A DNA stretch of 64,000 bases from contig OZ017796.1 in NCBI GenBank assembly GCA_963969395.1, positions 9,674,501 to 9,738,500 of the forward strand. Reading direction: 5' to 3'. Source of the DNA: Pseudoscleropodium purum. Its lineage: Eukaryota; Streptophyta; Bryopsida; Hypnales; Brachytheciaceae. The notes beneath the pieces are model-generated. The model was not told where the DNA came from and did not search any database. It worked only from the letters and a program-made list of their open reading frames with translations. A program made the position numbers and the translations under genes. Numbering within the stretch: position 1 is the first letter of the stretch; each line of letters opens with the position of its first letter. Below, in pieces: positions 12,901 through 24,715 of this stretch.

Positions 12901-13289
12901 TGACATGCTTTCTTCATTTTATTGATACATACCGCTAGCTTCAACGAAGCTTACTGAAGGATTTATCTGCTCATTATCCTGCACAAGCAAATGCTATTCC
13001 TTTCGACTAGTGATGTTATTGGAAATTTTCTCTGCAACTGGTTTTAGTACATAACCTTCCCCAATGTACTGATAAAGTTGAGTGAATTTGGTTACGCCCA
13101 TCCGTGTTATTGAAAACAAGTGTTTCGGTATTGGAACAGGGTTACTGCACCCTACCAGCAGGGTTACGTATGTCCAGCACAGGGCGGACCGCAACATATG
13201 AGCGTGCCATCGCATGGAAAGTGTTGGACGACAATGAAGCAGTGGAGTGCATAGCCTTCGTATTCATGAATTGGTCGTTTGTCACTTAA
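6928..13289 (+). CDS. Class III HD-ZIP transcription factor (homeodomain, leucine zipper, START, MEKHLA)
   Basis: Nuclear transcription factor of the REVOLUTA/PHABULOSA type, which in land plants controls meristem, polarity and vascular development. Sixteen coding exons: 6928-7145, 7506-7704, 7797-7984, 8164-8254, 8800-9009, 9131-9214, 9324-9473, 9606-9680, 10109-10215, 10324-10513, 10755-10940, 11069-11284, 11804-12126, 12352-12457, 12590-12739, 13140-13289. All junctions are GT/AG and keep frame, giving 880 aa, usual for the family. Homeodomain about residues 19-80 (IKVWFQNRRCREKQRKE), leucine zipper about 81-122, START from about 202 (LLAIAEETLTEFLAKATG), then the conserved family middle region, and a C-terminal MEKHLA domain from about 735 ending FMNWSFVT. 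An in-frame TGA at 6922 makes 6928 the first possible start; the ATG at 6970 (ACCATGG) has a stronger context and may be used instead. A miR165/166 site lies in the START domain. All signature regions are intact. Confidence 0.96.
8244..8809 (+). promoter_or_regulatory. miR165/166 target site, split by an intron
   Basis: The mRNA site is formed from the last 11 nt of exon 4 (8244-8254, ending ATGAAG) and the first 10 nt of exon 5 (8800-8809, CCTGGTCCGG). It encodes P-G-M-K-P-G-P-D, the hallmark START-domain segment of HD-ZIP III proteins. Against my recollection of canonical miR166, pairing to the 5' and central part of the miRNA is complete except the outermost base. Mismatches lie toward the miRNA 3' end, including one at 8248 (T, where angiosperm genes have G, a synonymous change). 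The site exists only in spliced RNA, as in other members of the family. Confidence 0.9.
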
Positions 13290-13700
13290 AGCCCCCGAAG
13301 CCCCCAAATTGAATCTGTTCTCTCTCTCTTCCAGTAACTCGCTCCTGGAAAGGGAGCCCTTTTTTGGCTCTCAAGCTCATGATTTGATTTGAGAGGAGTA
13401 CCTATTCCAGGCTGTACGTCATGAAACAAGTTGTTTTTGTATCAAATGGAGTCCCAGCATACTGAAGTTGGATGCTGGACTGGACACACTTTTGGTATTT
13501 ATGAAGCTATCATGCAATGTAACACTCTTGTGGTCGTACTGTACCCCCAGTGAGAGTATGTTGCTGGAGCTTCATAACATATATATGTATTTATGTTAAT
13601 ATACGTCTATTATGTAAACTGGATTCAAGCTTCGTATGTTGGATGCACCTGTATAATTTAGAGCCCGATGTGAGGATTGGTCTAATGTGGAGAATGAGGC
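13290..13700 (+). other. Probable 3' UTR of the HD-ZIP III gene
   Basis: Sequence after the TAA stop is moderately AT-rich, contains a CT stretch near 13320 and TGTAA/ATATAT motifs from about 13510, consistent with a 3' UTR and poly(A) region. The exact cleavage site cannot be set. Confidence 0.45.
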
Positions 13701-15169
13701 ACTAAGAATTCTGTTGTTTTAATGTTTGGAGAGAATGATCATGAAATAATTGTGTCGGTCTTTAGCACGAGTCCTTGGGGTATGTAGGGTCTGGAGACAA
13801 ACAATAGTCTGCTGCGTGACTCTCCCACAAGAATGTTTTTCTTGGAGACTTCGGTGTGTGGACCTTTGGACAAATGGACTCTGGATTCATTCTGGGCATT
13901 CTTGTGCTGGTTTCTGACCAAGATGTACAAAAATGTATTATTATTGTACCATTGGGAATGTGAACTGAAGTTCTCGTTTCTTAGACATTCATGCACTACA
14001 TTGGGCATTGGAGGCTGCCAACTTTGAAATACAAGCACAGTGCGAAGATGTTGCAAAGGAACTATGTTCGAGGTAGATCCGTGGTAGTGAGCGAGTGAAC
14101 TCTTAATGAATACAAACTTTCTGGACAGCTACACTCGAGGGAAAGCGAAGTGCTTGCATGTGAGGGTTGCATCAAGGCAGAGGCAATAGGGTAGCTGAAA
14201 GGAAGCACGCTGAGAGGAGATGGCATTCCTTCACAAGCAAAGCGAGACCATCACATCTTTAGAAATGTTGGTGAACATCAAATTTAGAATGTACTGTACA
14301 AGTTTAGCAAGCGGTTGCAAGGTGTCCAGATCCTCTAAGCGATTCTTACTGTCGTCACTTCTGTAGAAATATCGGTGAACATCTAATTTAGAGTATACAA
14401 GTTCAGCAAGCGGTTGCAACGTGTCCAGATCCTCTCGGCAATTCTTATTGATCAGTAGAAAACGGTACGGCGACTCATTCGCTGAACGGCACAATGAAGT
14501 GGTTGTCTCCACATCCAAGCAGCTTGCAGTTCAGTTGTCCACGAAATTGGAAAAATTGTTATCAATACCTTTCCTTAGTCCCTCGATTCAAATTCTTGTT
14601 TTGTCCAAATACTGCCAGAGTTGCAAAAGATGACATACCTTCAGATATTACAATCGTGGTACAGTGTGGGCAATACCGCAACGGTCAAAATATCAATACT
14701 CGAAATGCTGAGGCATAACATCTATCTATCAAGTTGTGACGAAAGATCATAGAAATGAATTCGCTCTTCAGTATTATAAAAGCCTCGAGTTGAATTGAGT
14801 GTACCTTCCCTGGATTTATTGGTATTGGAAACCTTCATATTGCGAAACTAATGAAAGTACGAATGGATCCATAAACTAATGCAATACAAAGTATCAAAAT
14901 CTTGTGGTCTGCTTTAAATAACTTCAAATTCGATCACCTTCAGGTCACTCCAGATTGCTAATGGTGCCCTTCAAATGCATAAGTGAAATTGCCATGCCGT
15001 GGCATGAACCACCCAATCAAAGAGAAAATTTAGTAGTAGAACTAGTGGTTGGTGCTTGCTTTGGTATGCATTAAATATATTATTTTCATCAATTTTTCAT
15101 GTGATAAAATGTAGATAAATAAAGTATGTATAATCTTTAAATAAATCCTTATACAATATTCTTTGAAAA
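13701..15169. other. Downstream flank with no recognised gene
   Basis: Mixed-composition sequence. ORFs on both strands between 13.7 and 14.7 kb have no recognisable domain. The only structured part is the tandem duplication at about 14260-14450. AT content rises steadily after 15.05 kb. Confidence 0.4.
14260..14450 (-). repeat. 97-bp tandem duplication within a minus-strand open frame
   Basis: Two copies of a roughly 97-bp unit. The phrase AGCAAGCGGTTGCAA occurs at about 14307 and again at about 14404, each followed by GTGTCCAGATCCTCT. A 95-codon minus-strand frame (14231-14518) stays open across both, so each unit would encode a version of EDLDTLQPLAxLV. The repeated peptide was not recognised. 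It could be a fragment of a repeat protein or a chance frame across a DNA duplication. Confidence 0.65.
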
Positions 15170-15187
15170 ACACACACACACACACAC
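15170..15187. repeat. (CA)n microsatellite
   Basis: About nine CA units followed by a short GATA run, at the edge of AT-rich DNA. Confidence 0.85.
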
Positions 15188-15824
15188 GGACAGATAGATA
15201 GATATATTACAATAGAAAATAATTAAAGAAAATCTTTATATCATAATCTTTGTATTAAACCTACAAATATATGTATGATAAAATGTAGAATAATTTCAAT
15301 AGCTTTGAAATCAAAATCTTTACAATTAAAGAATATGCAAAATCTTCACCTATAAAAATGTAGAATAAAGATTCTAATTTCAATAAAAGATTCAGATAGT
15401 GAATTATAAAAATCTTCATAATCATTTGAATATATTGCAATCTAGAATAAAAGAAAAAAAAGATATATTCAAATTCAAATTTATATATTAGAATCTTTGC
15501 ATATTTGGCTATTTGCATGCTCTCAAAAAAAAGTGATAAATTTTACAAGTAGATTGCATCTAAATATGCATGCTTTGAAATATCTTTCCATTGACTATAA
15601 AAGATTGTAGCAAAATGGCTATAAATATCATTCTACCATATTTATTCATATGGTAGGCTATCTCAATTGAGACAATGAAATAATAATGATACCAAAAGAA
15701 TGCAGTTGGATGGAAGGGGATGTTGCTGAAGCGTGCATGAACCCTAAACATGCAAAATTTGGAACAAACTCTTAACTTTTCCATCCACTTGATTTAGGTG
15801 TAAATACATGTAAAAATCTCCAAG
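15188..15824. other. AT-rich spacer
   Basis: Strongly AT-rich with AAATCTT-type phrases on both strands. The two minus-strand ORFs here are rich in F, I, K and Y, as expected from AT composition. This may include the 3' flank of the adjacent Helitron, but no CTRR end with a hairpin was found by eye. Confidence 0.4.
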
Positions 15825-18800
15825 ACAATGTCATGCAAAAACCTCATAAGAAACCATATTTTTTACTGTTTCCATGGCTTTTGAATTGTCATTAGCGACC
15901 TTAATGTTTGCAAGATGTCTACCACGAGACAAAGCCATATATAATTGACCTTGGCTAAATACCTCATTTCGAAGATAAATGCTGACTCGATTATATGATT
16001 GGCCCTACAATTTGTTGATTGTCATTGCAAAAGCATCAATGATAGGAAATTGTCTTCGACATAGTGTAAATGGCAAGCGGCTATCATTGCAATGATGTCT
16101 GATTCTTGGAATCACCACTTCTTGGCCACGATGATGCCCTCCTACAATTTCACACAATAATACAGATGAAGATACTTGTAACAAACGTAAGGGACTACCA
16201 TTGTACAAACCTTTTGCTGGATTTAAATTTCTTAGCAACATTACATATTGACCACATTTAAGATTTAATTGATGAGGTGGCAAATCACTAAGATGTAGAG
16301 AATTTAAAAACTCTACTGGATAATGATGGGCATGTTCATTATTTTCATGAATAAAATTAGCGCTAAAATATTGATGTACATCACCAGGTATACAGTCAAT
16401 GATTTTACGGTTGATTTCTTGAGCATCATCATTTCAGACAACTAAAATAACACGCTTAGAGAAATCAACCAAATCATCAAAAATTGCATCAATAAATTCA
16501 TTTAGAGAATTTTCATGTGCAACCATTCCAAGTGGTAGCTCTACTTCTGAACTAGTTTTGCCTTCATCAATATTTAATAAAAATTGTTGAAAATCTGGTT
16601 GATTTTGTAAACACATATTAGTGGTCAAATGAAAATGTTGCATTAGTGAAAACAAATATGAACGTCACAAGCAAGCCTTAACAATTTGCTTACGACCTCC
16701 ACCTACAATGACAAGTAAAGTTTAGCCAAAATCACCACCATATAAAACTACAAGACCGCCATTTGGAGTATCAATACCTCGAATATCTCACAATGATCAA
16801 TCTCTTGCTTCAATTATAAATCTATATTCAGCACAAGCTTCATCAAGTACAATCAATTGTACTTCACATAAACTTTGAGCTAACGATGATTGGGCACTAA
16901 TCAAACATGTTGATTTATCATGTAATTGTAATGGAATGGCGAGAGATGAATGTGTCCTTTGTCCTTCGTACAAAAAACAAGCAGCAATTCTACTTGTTGC
17001 TTATTGCCATACATTTAATACCACGACTTTGAAGATAACCTAATATGGTATTGTATACAAAAATCTTACCAGTACCCCAAGGCCATCCAAAAAGTATAAC
17101 TTACACAAAGGATGAAGTTTTAAAATGGCATTAGTAACTACATTGAAAACAATACATTGTTCTTCATTTAGTTTGTCCACATCCTCTTTTGTAAAGTTAA
17201 TGTTTAAATTATCTAACTTATTGTTGTCATTGGCATCACCACCAACATTAACAATATTTGTTTAGTCAAATTCATTCAAATCTTGAATGTCAAAAAAATC
17301 TTCAATGTGTTTATCATTAAACTACAAATGTTTATTATTAGACAAAATTGCTTTGCTATAGTGATTTTGGTCATTAAGCCAATCATCAAATATAACATCA
17401 ATGTCTCTTCAACAAACCAAGAAGATACAATGGTTGTCCAAACACAAAAAGTGTTGCAAACAATCGTCGAATTTGTTTAGGCAATGAAAAACCAATTGAC
17501 TCTTGGAAACAATTGTTCCATTCACCATTGTCTTGTAGAGGTCCTTTTGCAATGCAGGCAGCTTTGTACGTTGAATGTATCGTATTTTAAAAACAAAATA
17601 AGTCATCAAATGAAGTTAGTGCCTTAACATAAGTCAACAACAAACGTAAGTAAAATAATTCAGTACCTATGAGAATCATGTTTACTCTACCAAAAACTTT
17701 TATCTTGTATTGTCTTCTTTCCCATAAATGATTTTTTTCATTCCACTTATAGTGCAAGGGAAGATCCATGTATCGAAGAAGTATATGATTGCTTTGATTT
17801 TTAGAAGCAATCAAACACGAATGTAGTGATTGAGTTCAAAAAACTTTGTAAGTTTGGTTTTAGTGTTTTCATCAATCATTGATTGTAAAGATGTTCTTTC
17901 TTGGAAGGTAACATATTGTTGATCGAGAAGATGAATGGATAAACAACAAATATTATGACTCTTGTTGTTGGTTTCAAAACCAAAGAGCCTCCAATATGCT
18001 TCTTGTACAGCAACATAGTATCCTTCTAAAAATTCCTTAATCTCATTGGCAACATCATCTATTTCTACAACACTACGATCTGGACCCTTAAAAATATATT
18101 TATGGAGGTATTTCACAGTTTTTACTAAACTGCTAACCTCCACATTAATGTGACAATTAAAACGGCCTATTAAATATGGATTGTATGGCACAACCCATTG
18201 ATTGTCCAAATGAACAATTTGACCATGCATATGTTTTTCAACATAGCAATTGTCATTTCAACGACAATACAAAACATGACCATCACCATTCATCTTGATA
18301 GTATTTCAAGATTGCATTGAATAGTGCTTGGAGCATTTTTCATTCTTCATGCATGGACAATTGGGATTATCCAAACTACATGGACCATGCATCATGTGCT
18401 TAACAACTGCAACATAAAGTTGTGGTTGCCTATTTGAATCTGGATCCTTAGCTCATACAACTCTATCTATAATGTCACAATTGTTGACTTTGTCTTTCAA
18501 CCAAAGAAGAATGTGAATGTGAGGTAAACCATGCTTTTGAAACTCAATAGTATAACAAAAAGCAATTGTCTTTCCCAATACGTTTTTCTTTGTGATTTTG
18601 TCCATCATTGCTTTTAATTTGAGCTCAAAGACATGTACAACAACATGTGGACAATCGAGAGGACTTTAACCTGGTTCAAGATCATCAATGATCTCAAACC
18701 AATTTGGATTACATGTTATTGTGACAAATAAATCTGGTTTATCTAAAACTCTAACTAAGATCATACTATCATAAAAGAGTTTCTACATGTATCAAGGAGA

Positions 18801-19863
18801 TCCAATGAATTTAGCAAGTAAAACAATGCGGTGCCCAATGTGTCCTCCACTATTGTCGTGTATAGCATCTATAATGCTTTGATAACATTCTACTTGAAAT
18901 TCTACTTGATGTTGTCTAATAAAAAGCAAGTTTTCATGTTCTCTACCTAAATATTGATTTACTATGTATTGTTGAAATAATCTATCGACCCTATGCAATA
19001 TATTAGATTGAGGTCGCTTATGAAGCATATACTAGACAAATGACTTTAAAGTTACCCCAGTATCTACTTTGAAAGTAGGTGACCATCCATATCGACCACT
19101 TGGAAACAACAAAGGGTAAGATAAAACATCACAAGCTGGATGAATTTCTTTTATCCGTTGAAAATTTCCACCATGTCGGTAAAGAATAATATCTCAACTA
19201 GATTTTAAATGTTGTTTGTCAAGAACAACAACCACCTTTGGAACCATAGGGCGATTGTATCGACGACGATGTTCACCGGTAGGAGTCTCACTGGTGATAC
19301 GAAGTCCCATGTTATGTCCTCCCAAAAGAACATGACGTGAAGACTTAAAACCACGAACCAATGCATTGATTGATTCTAAAACCTCTTGGATGTTATTAAT
19401 GGTCTCATGGTCAAGACCATCAAAGATCTCTACGTGACGATTGGTTTGTAAATCATCATCTAAAAAGTAAATTTGCACAAATCTTGCACCATAATCTACT
19501 TCGGGTTTTAAATTTCCAATGTGATGACATAATTCTCTATTTACATGAAAAGTATATATCCCTTGATACTCGGCTTGGCCAGATTGAAATTTACTATGCA
19601 TACTTGTAAACGCAAACGCTTAATTATATTTTCTAATTGATTTAAAAAAATCCTCGAGAATTAGGTGTATTACCCATAAAAAGCTCATTGAGCATGGAAT
19701 GAATGGTAGGATGACTAACATGCTCACTACCAACTGTACCATTGTAACAACAAATTGTTGTTTTTTCTTTTCTAAAATGAAATGCTAAACATTTTAGACA
19801 TTGGATGAATACAAATCCAAAACTATTGATATCAATATCTACATATTCATCAATTGTAAACAA
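15825..19863 (-). pseudogene. Decayed Helitron RepHel gene (HUH Rep plus PIF1-like helicase)
   Basis: Read on the minus strand, the fragments are colinear with a plant Helitron protein. Order: N-terminal zinc-binding-like part (19863-19642, CLKCLAFHF); Helitron-like domain (19601-19194, GRFNCH comes later; here ELCHHIGNL); Rep with the HUH motif HGLPHIHILLW (HIH at 18521-18513) and the two-tyrosine motif YLHKYIFKG near 18100; then a PIF1-like helicase with Walker A GTGK at 17076-17065, a GDF segment near 16730, and the C-terminal LYMALSRG motif near 15930. The frame is broken by at least a dozen stops and by frameshifts, for example near 17818 and 17500. Nearly every stop fits a single C-to-T change in CGA, CAG or CAA. 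No intact element ends were found. Confidence 0.92.
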
Positions 19864-20269
19864 AGCTCAAGCCATAGTTTACAAAAGATGACAATCATGA
19901 ATCCTAAAACTCACATTTTAAAATGTGGAAACAAAAAATAATGGTTTTGAAATTGCACCTTTATAACTTGAGCTCCAAAAATCTTCATTCTTTGAATATG
20001 CTCCACTTCACTCCAACTTTTGCTTTCTAACATCCATAACACATCAACATATATTCAATAACAAAATTTTGGATGTTAGCACCTATTTCAAAATTTAGGT
20101 CAAATTTCACCAAATTGATCAAATTCAAATTCATATGCATGATATTGCTCAAATTAAATCAAACCATTGAAATTATATTTAATTGTTCATGTTTGCCTCA
20201 AAAAATGCTAAAGTTATCTAAATTAGGTTTTAAATAGGTCAAACTATTGACATTAGTTTACATTGCATT
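19864..20269. other. AT-rich flank of the Helitron
   Basis: No gene seen. CAAATT-rich phrases increase toward the tandem array that follows. Confidence 0.4.
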
Positions 20270-20960
20270 AATAACATTCGACTCATATTGTTCAAATGAA
20301 ACTCAAATTGTCCAAATTAGATCAAATGATGTTCAAATTAGATCAAATTATTGACATTAAGCTCAAATTAGGTCAAATTCTTCCAATTTGACTCTAATTT
20401 CATCAATCTTGGAATTAAGTCAAATTGAAGCTCAAATTGCACTCAACTTGTTCAAATGAAGTTCAAATTGCTCACATTAAATCAAATTGTTGACATTAAA
20501 CTCAAATTAGGTCGAATTGCTCACATTAGGTCAAATTCCTCTAATTTGGCTCTAATTTCATCAATCTCTTGGAATTAAGTTGAATTGAAGCTCAAATTGC
20601 ACTCAACTTATTCAAATGAAGCTCAAATTGCTCACATTAGATCAAATTGTTGACATTAAACTCAAATTAAGTCAAATTGCTCTCTAAGAATGCTCTAATT
20701 GCTCCAATTTGGTTCTAATTATATCAATCTCTTGGAATTAAGTTGAATTGAAGTTCAAATTACACCCAATTTGTTCAAATGAAACTCAAATTGCTCACAT
20801 TAGGTCAAATTGCTCCAAAAATGTTCTAAGATTGCTCCAATTGTTCTAAGTGCTCTAATTTGGCTCTAATTACATCAATCTCTTGTGTGAAATTAAATTA
20901 AAACTCAAATCACATTCAAATTGTTCAAATGAAACTCGATGTTCAAACCACCATTCTATA
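20270..20960. repeat. Satellite-like tandem array, unit about 160 bp
   Basis: A unit beginning GAAGCTCAAATTGCACTCAA recurs at about 20427, 20587 and 20750, with degenerate copies at each end (near 20290 and 20900). Spacing is therefore about 150-163 bp. Each unit contains sub-repeats such as CTCAAATTG, CTCACATTAG and TCTAATTTGG, and ends TCAATCTCTTGGAATTAAG. It seems to have grown from a short CAAATTG-type motif into a higher-order unit. No coding function is evident. Confidence 0.85.
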
Positions 20961-21281
20961 CATGAATTCAAATTTGCTCAAAACAAATGTGAAGAAGATA
21001 CCTTGGAGGTATTGTTGAACTCAAGAACACCACTACTTGATAAATTTTTTCCTTCACAACCAATGGTGACCAAAATTGAAGAATTGAAATGCAAATTTCT
21101 CAAATTGCAAGGACTTTGTAAAGACTTTGTTGTGGAATCCAAAATTGCTTCAAAATTGTTTCTAAAAATTTGATAGTAACAATACAACATTAGAATCAAG
21201 AACACTTAGAAAATCATAGAATCGTGCAAGTAGAATGAAGTGTGAAGCCAAGAATACCTTTACATCCATAATTATTACTGT
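20961..21281. other. Spacer between tandem array and hairpins
   Basis: A 96-codon plus-strand frame (20883-21173) overlaps the array and this spacer. Its peptide is rich in N, K and S and has no recognised domain, so I do not call it a gene. Confidence 0.35.
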
Positions 21282-21326
21282 ACCTCTGTAATATCACAGT
21301 TTACCACTATGTGATATTACAGAGGT
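21282..21326. repeat. Perfect 17-bp inverted repeat (hairpin)
   Basis: ACCTCTGTAATATCACA at 21282-21298 and its exact complement at 21310-21326 are separated by 11 nt. Near-identical motifs recur at about 21370-21386, 21391-21409 and 21419-21432, so the segment 21282-21432 holds at least five alternating copies of one palindromic motif. Confidence 0.9.
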
Positions 21327-21751
21327 GAAGTGACCTTTGTAACTCTGTATCATCATATTGAGTTAAAATGTGATATTACAGAGGGATTGAACCTCTGTAA
21401 TATTACACAGTGTAAGAATGTGACATTACAGAAGACCTTGTGATTTTAGTAGTATGATGAATGAATGAATAGACCTAAGAGGGTCAACATCTCCACCTTA
21501 TGTCAAGTTGTCCACACTATTATTCGTTCAAATCCATTCCAAACAATTGCAGTTTAATTTTAGGCTACATATCAAATGATAAAATTCTAGATGATAAAGG
21601 TAGATAATGGGATGTATGTTATGGCATAATTGTTGAATAAAAAAAGATCATCGTGTAATATCAATAGTCTCTTCATTCAATATACTCTTGGGACCAATAC
21701 TATTATTATTACTAGTATATCTTGTGCCATTGTCACAATATTCATACCTTA

Positions 21752-22147
21752 AGTTAGGATGCTTGTTTTGTTTGTTATGGCAAGATCTTGTGAACCATGC
21801 ATCTCCAAGTCACATTCTTAGTATTGTTAAAAAGCCCTCTATAAGGGGCGGGGTGCACAAGCTTTGTTACATGGCGTTTGGACCTGTAGTGTGAAAGTTG
21901 TTGATTTTGATTGTGGCCCACAACACAAGGTATTAGTAATACTTAAATTAAATTAAAGTGAATCTGATATTAATTTATTTTATAATTCATAAAAAAGTTG
22001 AAATTCAATATCTTTCTATTATAAGTTGGAACACCATGAAACAAAGTCTGTACACCTTTCTTTGTAGAGAGTTTTCTCATGGTACCAAGAATGCAACCGA
22101 GAATGTATAGTTCTAGAGAGATCTCATTGTAACAAACAAAGAAAACA
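21752..22147. mobile_element. Small non-autonomous element with long terminal inverted repeats
   Basis: The left arm (about 21752-21935, beginning GGATGCTTGTTTTGTTTG) and an inverted right arm (about 22000-22147) flank only about 60 bp of AT-rich interior. The arms share CATGGYGTTTGGAC, TTTGTTNCATGG, the AAGCCCTCT-like segment and AAGATCT/GAGATCTC. The left end is preceded by TTA. This is an empty, MITE-like version of the family whose cargo-bearing form lies at 36056-37046. Superfamily is uncertain: the termini vaguely recall PIF/Harbinger, but long arms also fit Mutator-like elements. Confidence 0.7.
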
Positions 22148-22317
22148 CGAAGTCTCATGGATTATTATATTGAAGGTTTAATGGGTTTATTCAAGTGCAA
22201 TTTACCATGATAGATAAATAATTTGCATAATAGTCATTTCTAAAGAATCTTTGGTATAAACTCAACTAATACAATAATTGACTACTATCTAAAGGTCAAT
22301 CCAAATGGATTCTTGCA

Positions 22318-22821
22318 CCTTAAGGCCAATTTACACCAAGGCTAGACCAAAGGCCATCTTGAATTATCAAACTAGTGATTGGTGGAGAAGTAGGCATATT
22401 CCAAGTTGGGTTTACACTTTGGCTTGGCCATGCCATTTTTCATGGATGAAAAGTTTACTTGGAATCCTACATAACTAAAGTAGAAAAGTTTTTTTGGTTT
22501 CAAGGAGCTTTTTTCTTGACCATCTCTTTGAGGGGAGGCCTAATGGATTTCTACGAGACCATGGTAGGCTAAAAGCTCACAACCACAAATTTTCTCTATT
22601 TAATTGATCTTGTGGCAATGTTAGATCTAACAATAAACCAATTGGCTTCGCTATAATACCTCTTTCCTCTTTGGTTTATACTAAGACCATCCAAAGTGCC
22701 ACTACTATTTTCTATCTTGGTCTCTTGCTTTGGCATGGTCTCATGACTCACATCTAACAATGTGGGGTATCTTGAAATGCCTCTCGTCCTTAGTCAGGCC
22801 ATGGTGTAAATTGACCCTTAG
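22318..22821. mobile_element. MITE candidate with about 28-bp terminal inverted repeats
   Basis: The left end CTTAAGGCCAATTTACACC (from 22318) and the right end, whose complement reads CTAAGGGTCAATTTACACC (to 22821), form imperfect TIRs that continue into CAAGGC/CATGGC. The roughly 0.5-kb interior is GC-richer than its surroundings and contains further partial copies of the TIR motif (for example TTTACACTTTGGC near 22424). No ORF is present. No clear target duplication was identified. Confidence 0.65.
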
Positions 22822-23344
22822 TTTCAATCCTATATTCAACTTTTCAACCTTATCCAACTAGCCTACTTTACATTAGCATGCAACACTTAGTAATTTTTAT
22901 TATTTATAATATGTTTGAATTAGAGCAAGGTAATTATTTCAAACATTGTAATAATTTAGACCAAAAATGAAAGAATTTTTTTTGATAAATGTCTAACCTC
23001 TCTACAATCTACAATTGTTGAGATATTGTTTAGCAAATCAAACAACTTCTATAATGATTTTGTATTACAAAATAAAATTAGTTGTTTGACAAACATGTAA
23101 CTTCTTGTGTAACTGTACAAAATCAAAATTAGGTGTGTTGTGGATCACATGGAAGGGAAACCTCAACAAATATCACTCATAGATTGAAAGATTATAATGT
23201 TTGATTAAGAGTGTTAAAATTGTGAAAGTAATTTGAAGTCTTTCAATCTTCTTTTCAATGTCAAATCTATAATTGAGGTCATGAAAACAATATGAGATTA
23301 AAGTACATAATATGCATAATTATAATCAAAATACAACTTCTCAA
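22822..23344. other. AT-rich spacer
   Basis: No gene, RNA or clear repeat recognised. A phrase GATTGAAAGATTATAATGTTTG near 23190 resembles the core of the dispersed repeat family. Confidence 0.4.
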
Positions 23345-24015
23345 AATCTACTATGCAAATTCTTCAAATGCATTTCTAATGTAATTTTCTCCTAAGATCC
23401 AATGTATTTGAGTCTCATCCCCGGAGCCTCTTACACTAAAAAAAATCAAGATTTGCAATGGACACCTGAGCACAAAATCTTCAATAAAAAATTATGAACA
23501 ATTTTTCACAAACATGGATTTTTTATACTTAAATTATACTTTAAAGGGCACTCAACTATAAAAGACATTATGAAAAGTTGTACTTTGGTAAGATTTCATT
23601 TACCATAACTTCAAAGTTTATTCAACACCAAAATAAGGTGCCTCAAATATTTAGGAATTAAAAGACCCCAATCATCCTCCATGATTGATTCCAAATGGAT
23701 TCTACAAATTTTTTTAAATGAATTTCTAATGTGAATTTTACTCCAAGATCAAGTGTATTTGAGGCTTGTTTCCAAGAGCTCTCAGCACTACAAAAAGTCA
23801 AGATTGCAATGGACACCCTTGCACAAAATCTTGAATAGAAAAATTATAATCAATCATTTTCAAACTTGGATTTTGTATGCTGAAACTAGTCTTAAGAAGT
23901 TTTTTTCAAAAATATAAACTACTACAAACAGCAACTTGGTTAGGTTTTATTGAACTTCAAAATATTGTCCCCAGAATTTGGTGCCTCAGGTTCACGCATT
24001 TAGGGGTTAAGGCAG
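23345..24015 (+). repeat. Diverged tandem duplication, spacing 352 bp
   Basis: Two copies in direct orientation. GCAATGGACACC occurs at about 23455 and 23807, preceded in both by a GTATTTGAG phrase and followed by GCACAAAATCTT and a CAAACNTGGATTTT segment. The end of copy 2 carries TTTAGGGGTTAAGG near 24000, like termini of the dispersed family. Copies differ by many substitutions and small indels. Confidence 0.8.
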
Positions 24016-24715
24016 CACAATTCCAAAATTCATAACAAAATCGCAATTTGCTGAAAAATAATAATTTCAATTCCTACGACGTTTGTCTACATGTGGAAAA
24101 AAAAATTAAAAATCCATCCATCCGCCACAGTGGCAAATGCAGCCACTCTGCCAGGAATAGGTTCATCTACCTTAGAACTGCGCTGGTCCAAGTTGAATGA
24201 TCCCCATTCAGTCCTCTCAAGTGCGTATCAGAACTTACACGTTCAGGGTAAGCAAGAAATGTGGCACCAAATGCAAGCTGCGAGCATAAAAATATATCAA
24301 CCGGATGATGTGGAGAGGATGTAAATTACAATCCCCCAACAAGGGCTGCAATTTGCTGACACAACAGTTGTAAGCTTCGACAGACAGGATATTGACCGGA
24401 AATGATCCATAGCCGCACAATCATGACAATGATTGGCTGTACCACAATTTGCACCTTCGTGTCAGTCATGCTCCAAAAGAGAAGGGAACTAAATATAATC
24501 TCAACTAATGCACAACTTTCATCTCTTCAAATTTCTTCTACCATGTCAATAATGAATCAAATCCTGACTGGCCTACAGCTGCTTCAGATGCAGAGAGGAG
24601 CTTAGCTTGTATCACACAGAGGATACTACGGCAACCTGTCCATCCACAATTTTCATATAGTGGAAGGAATGCTTCGATCTGAAGAGTAACACTAACACAA
24701 CACTAGCACTCACCT
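24016..24715 (-). other. Probable 3' UTR and downstream region of the RhoGDI gene
   Basis: Composition is less AT-biased than the neighbouring repeats. Short frames on both strands lack recognisable domains. It lies directly after the RhoGDI stop, so part of it is likely 3' UTR. Confidence 0.4.
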
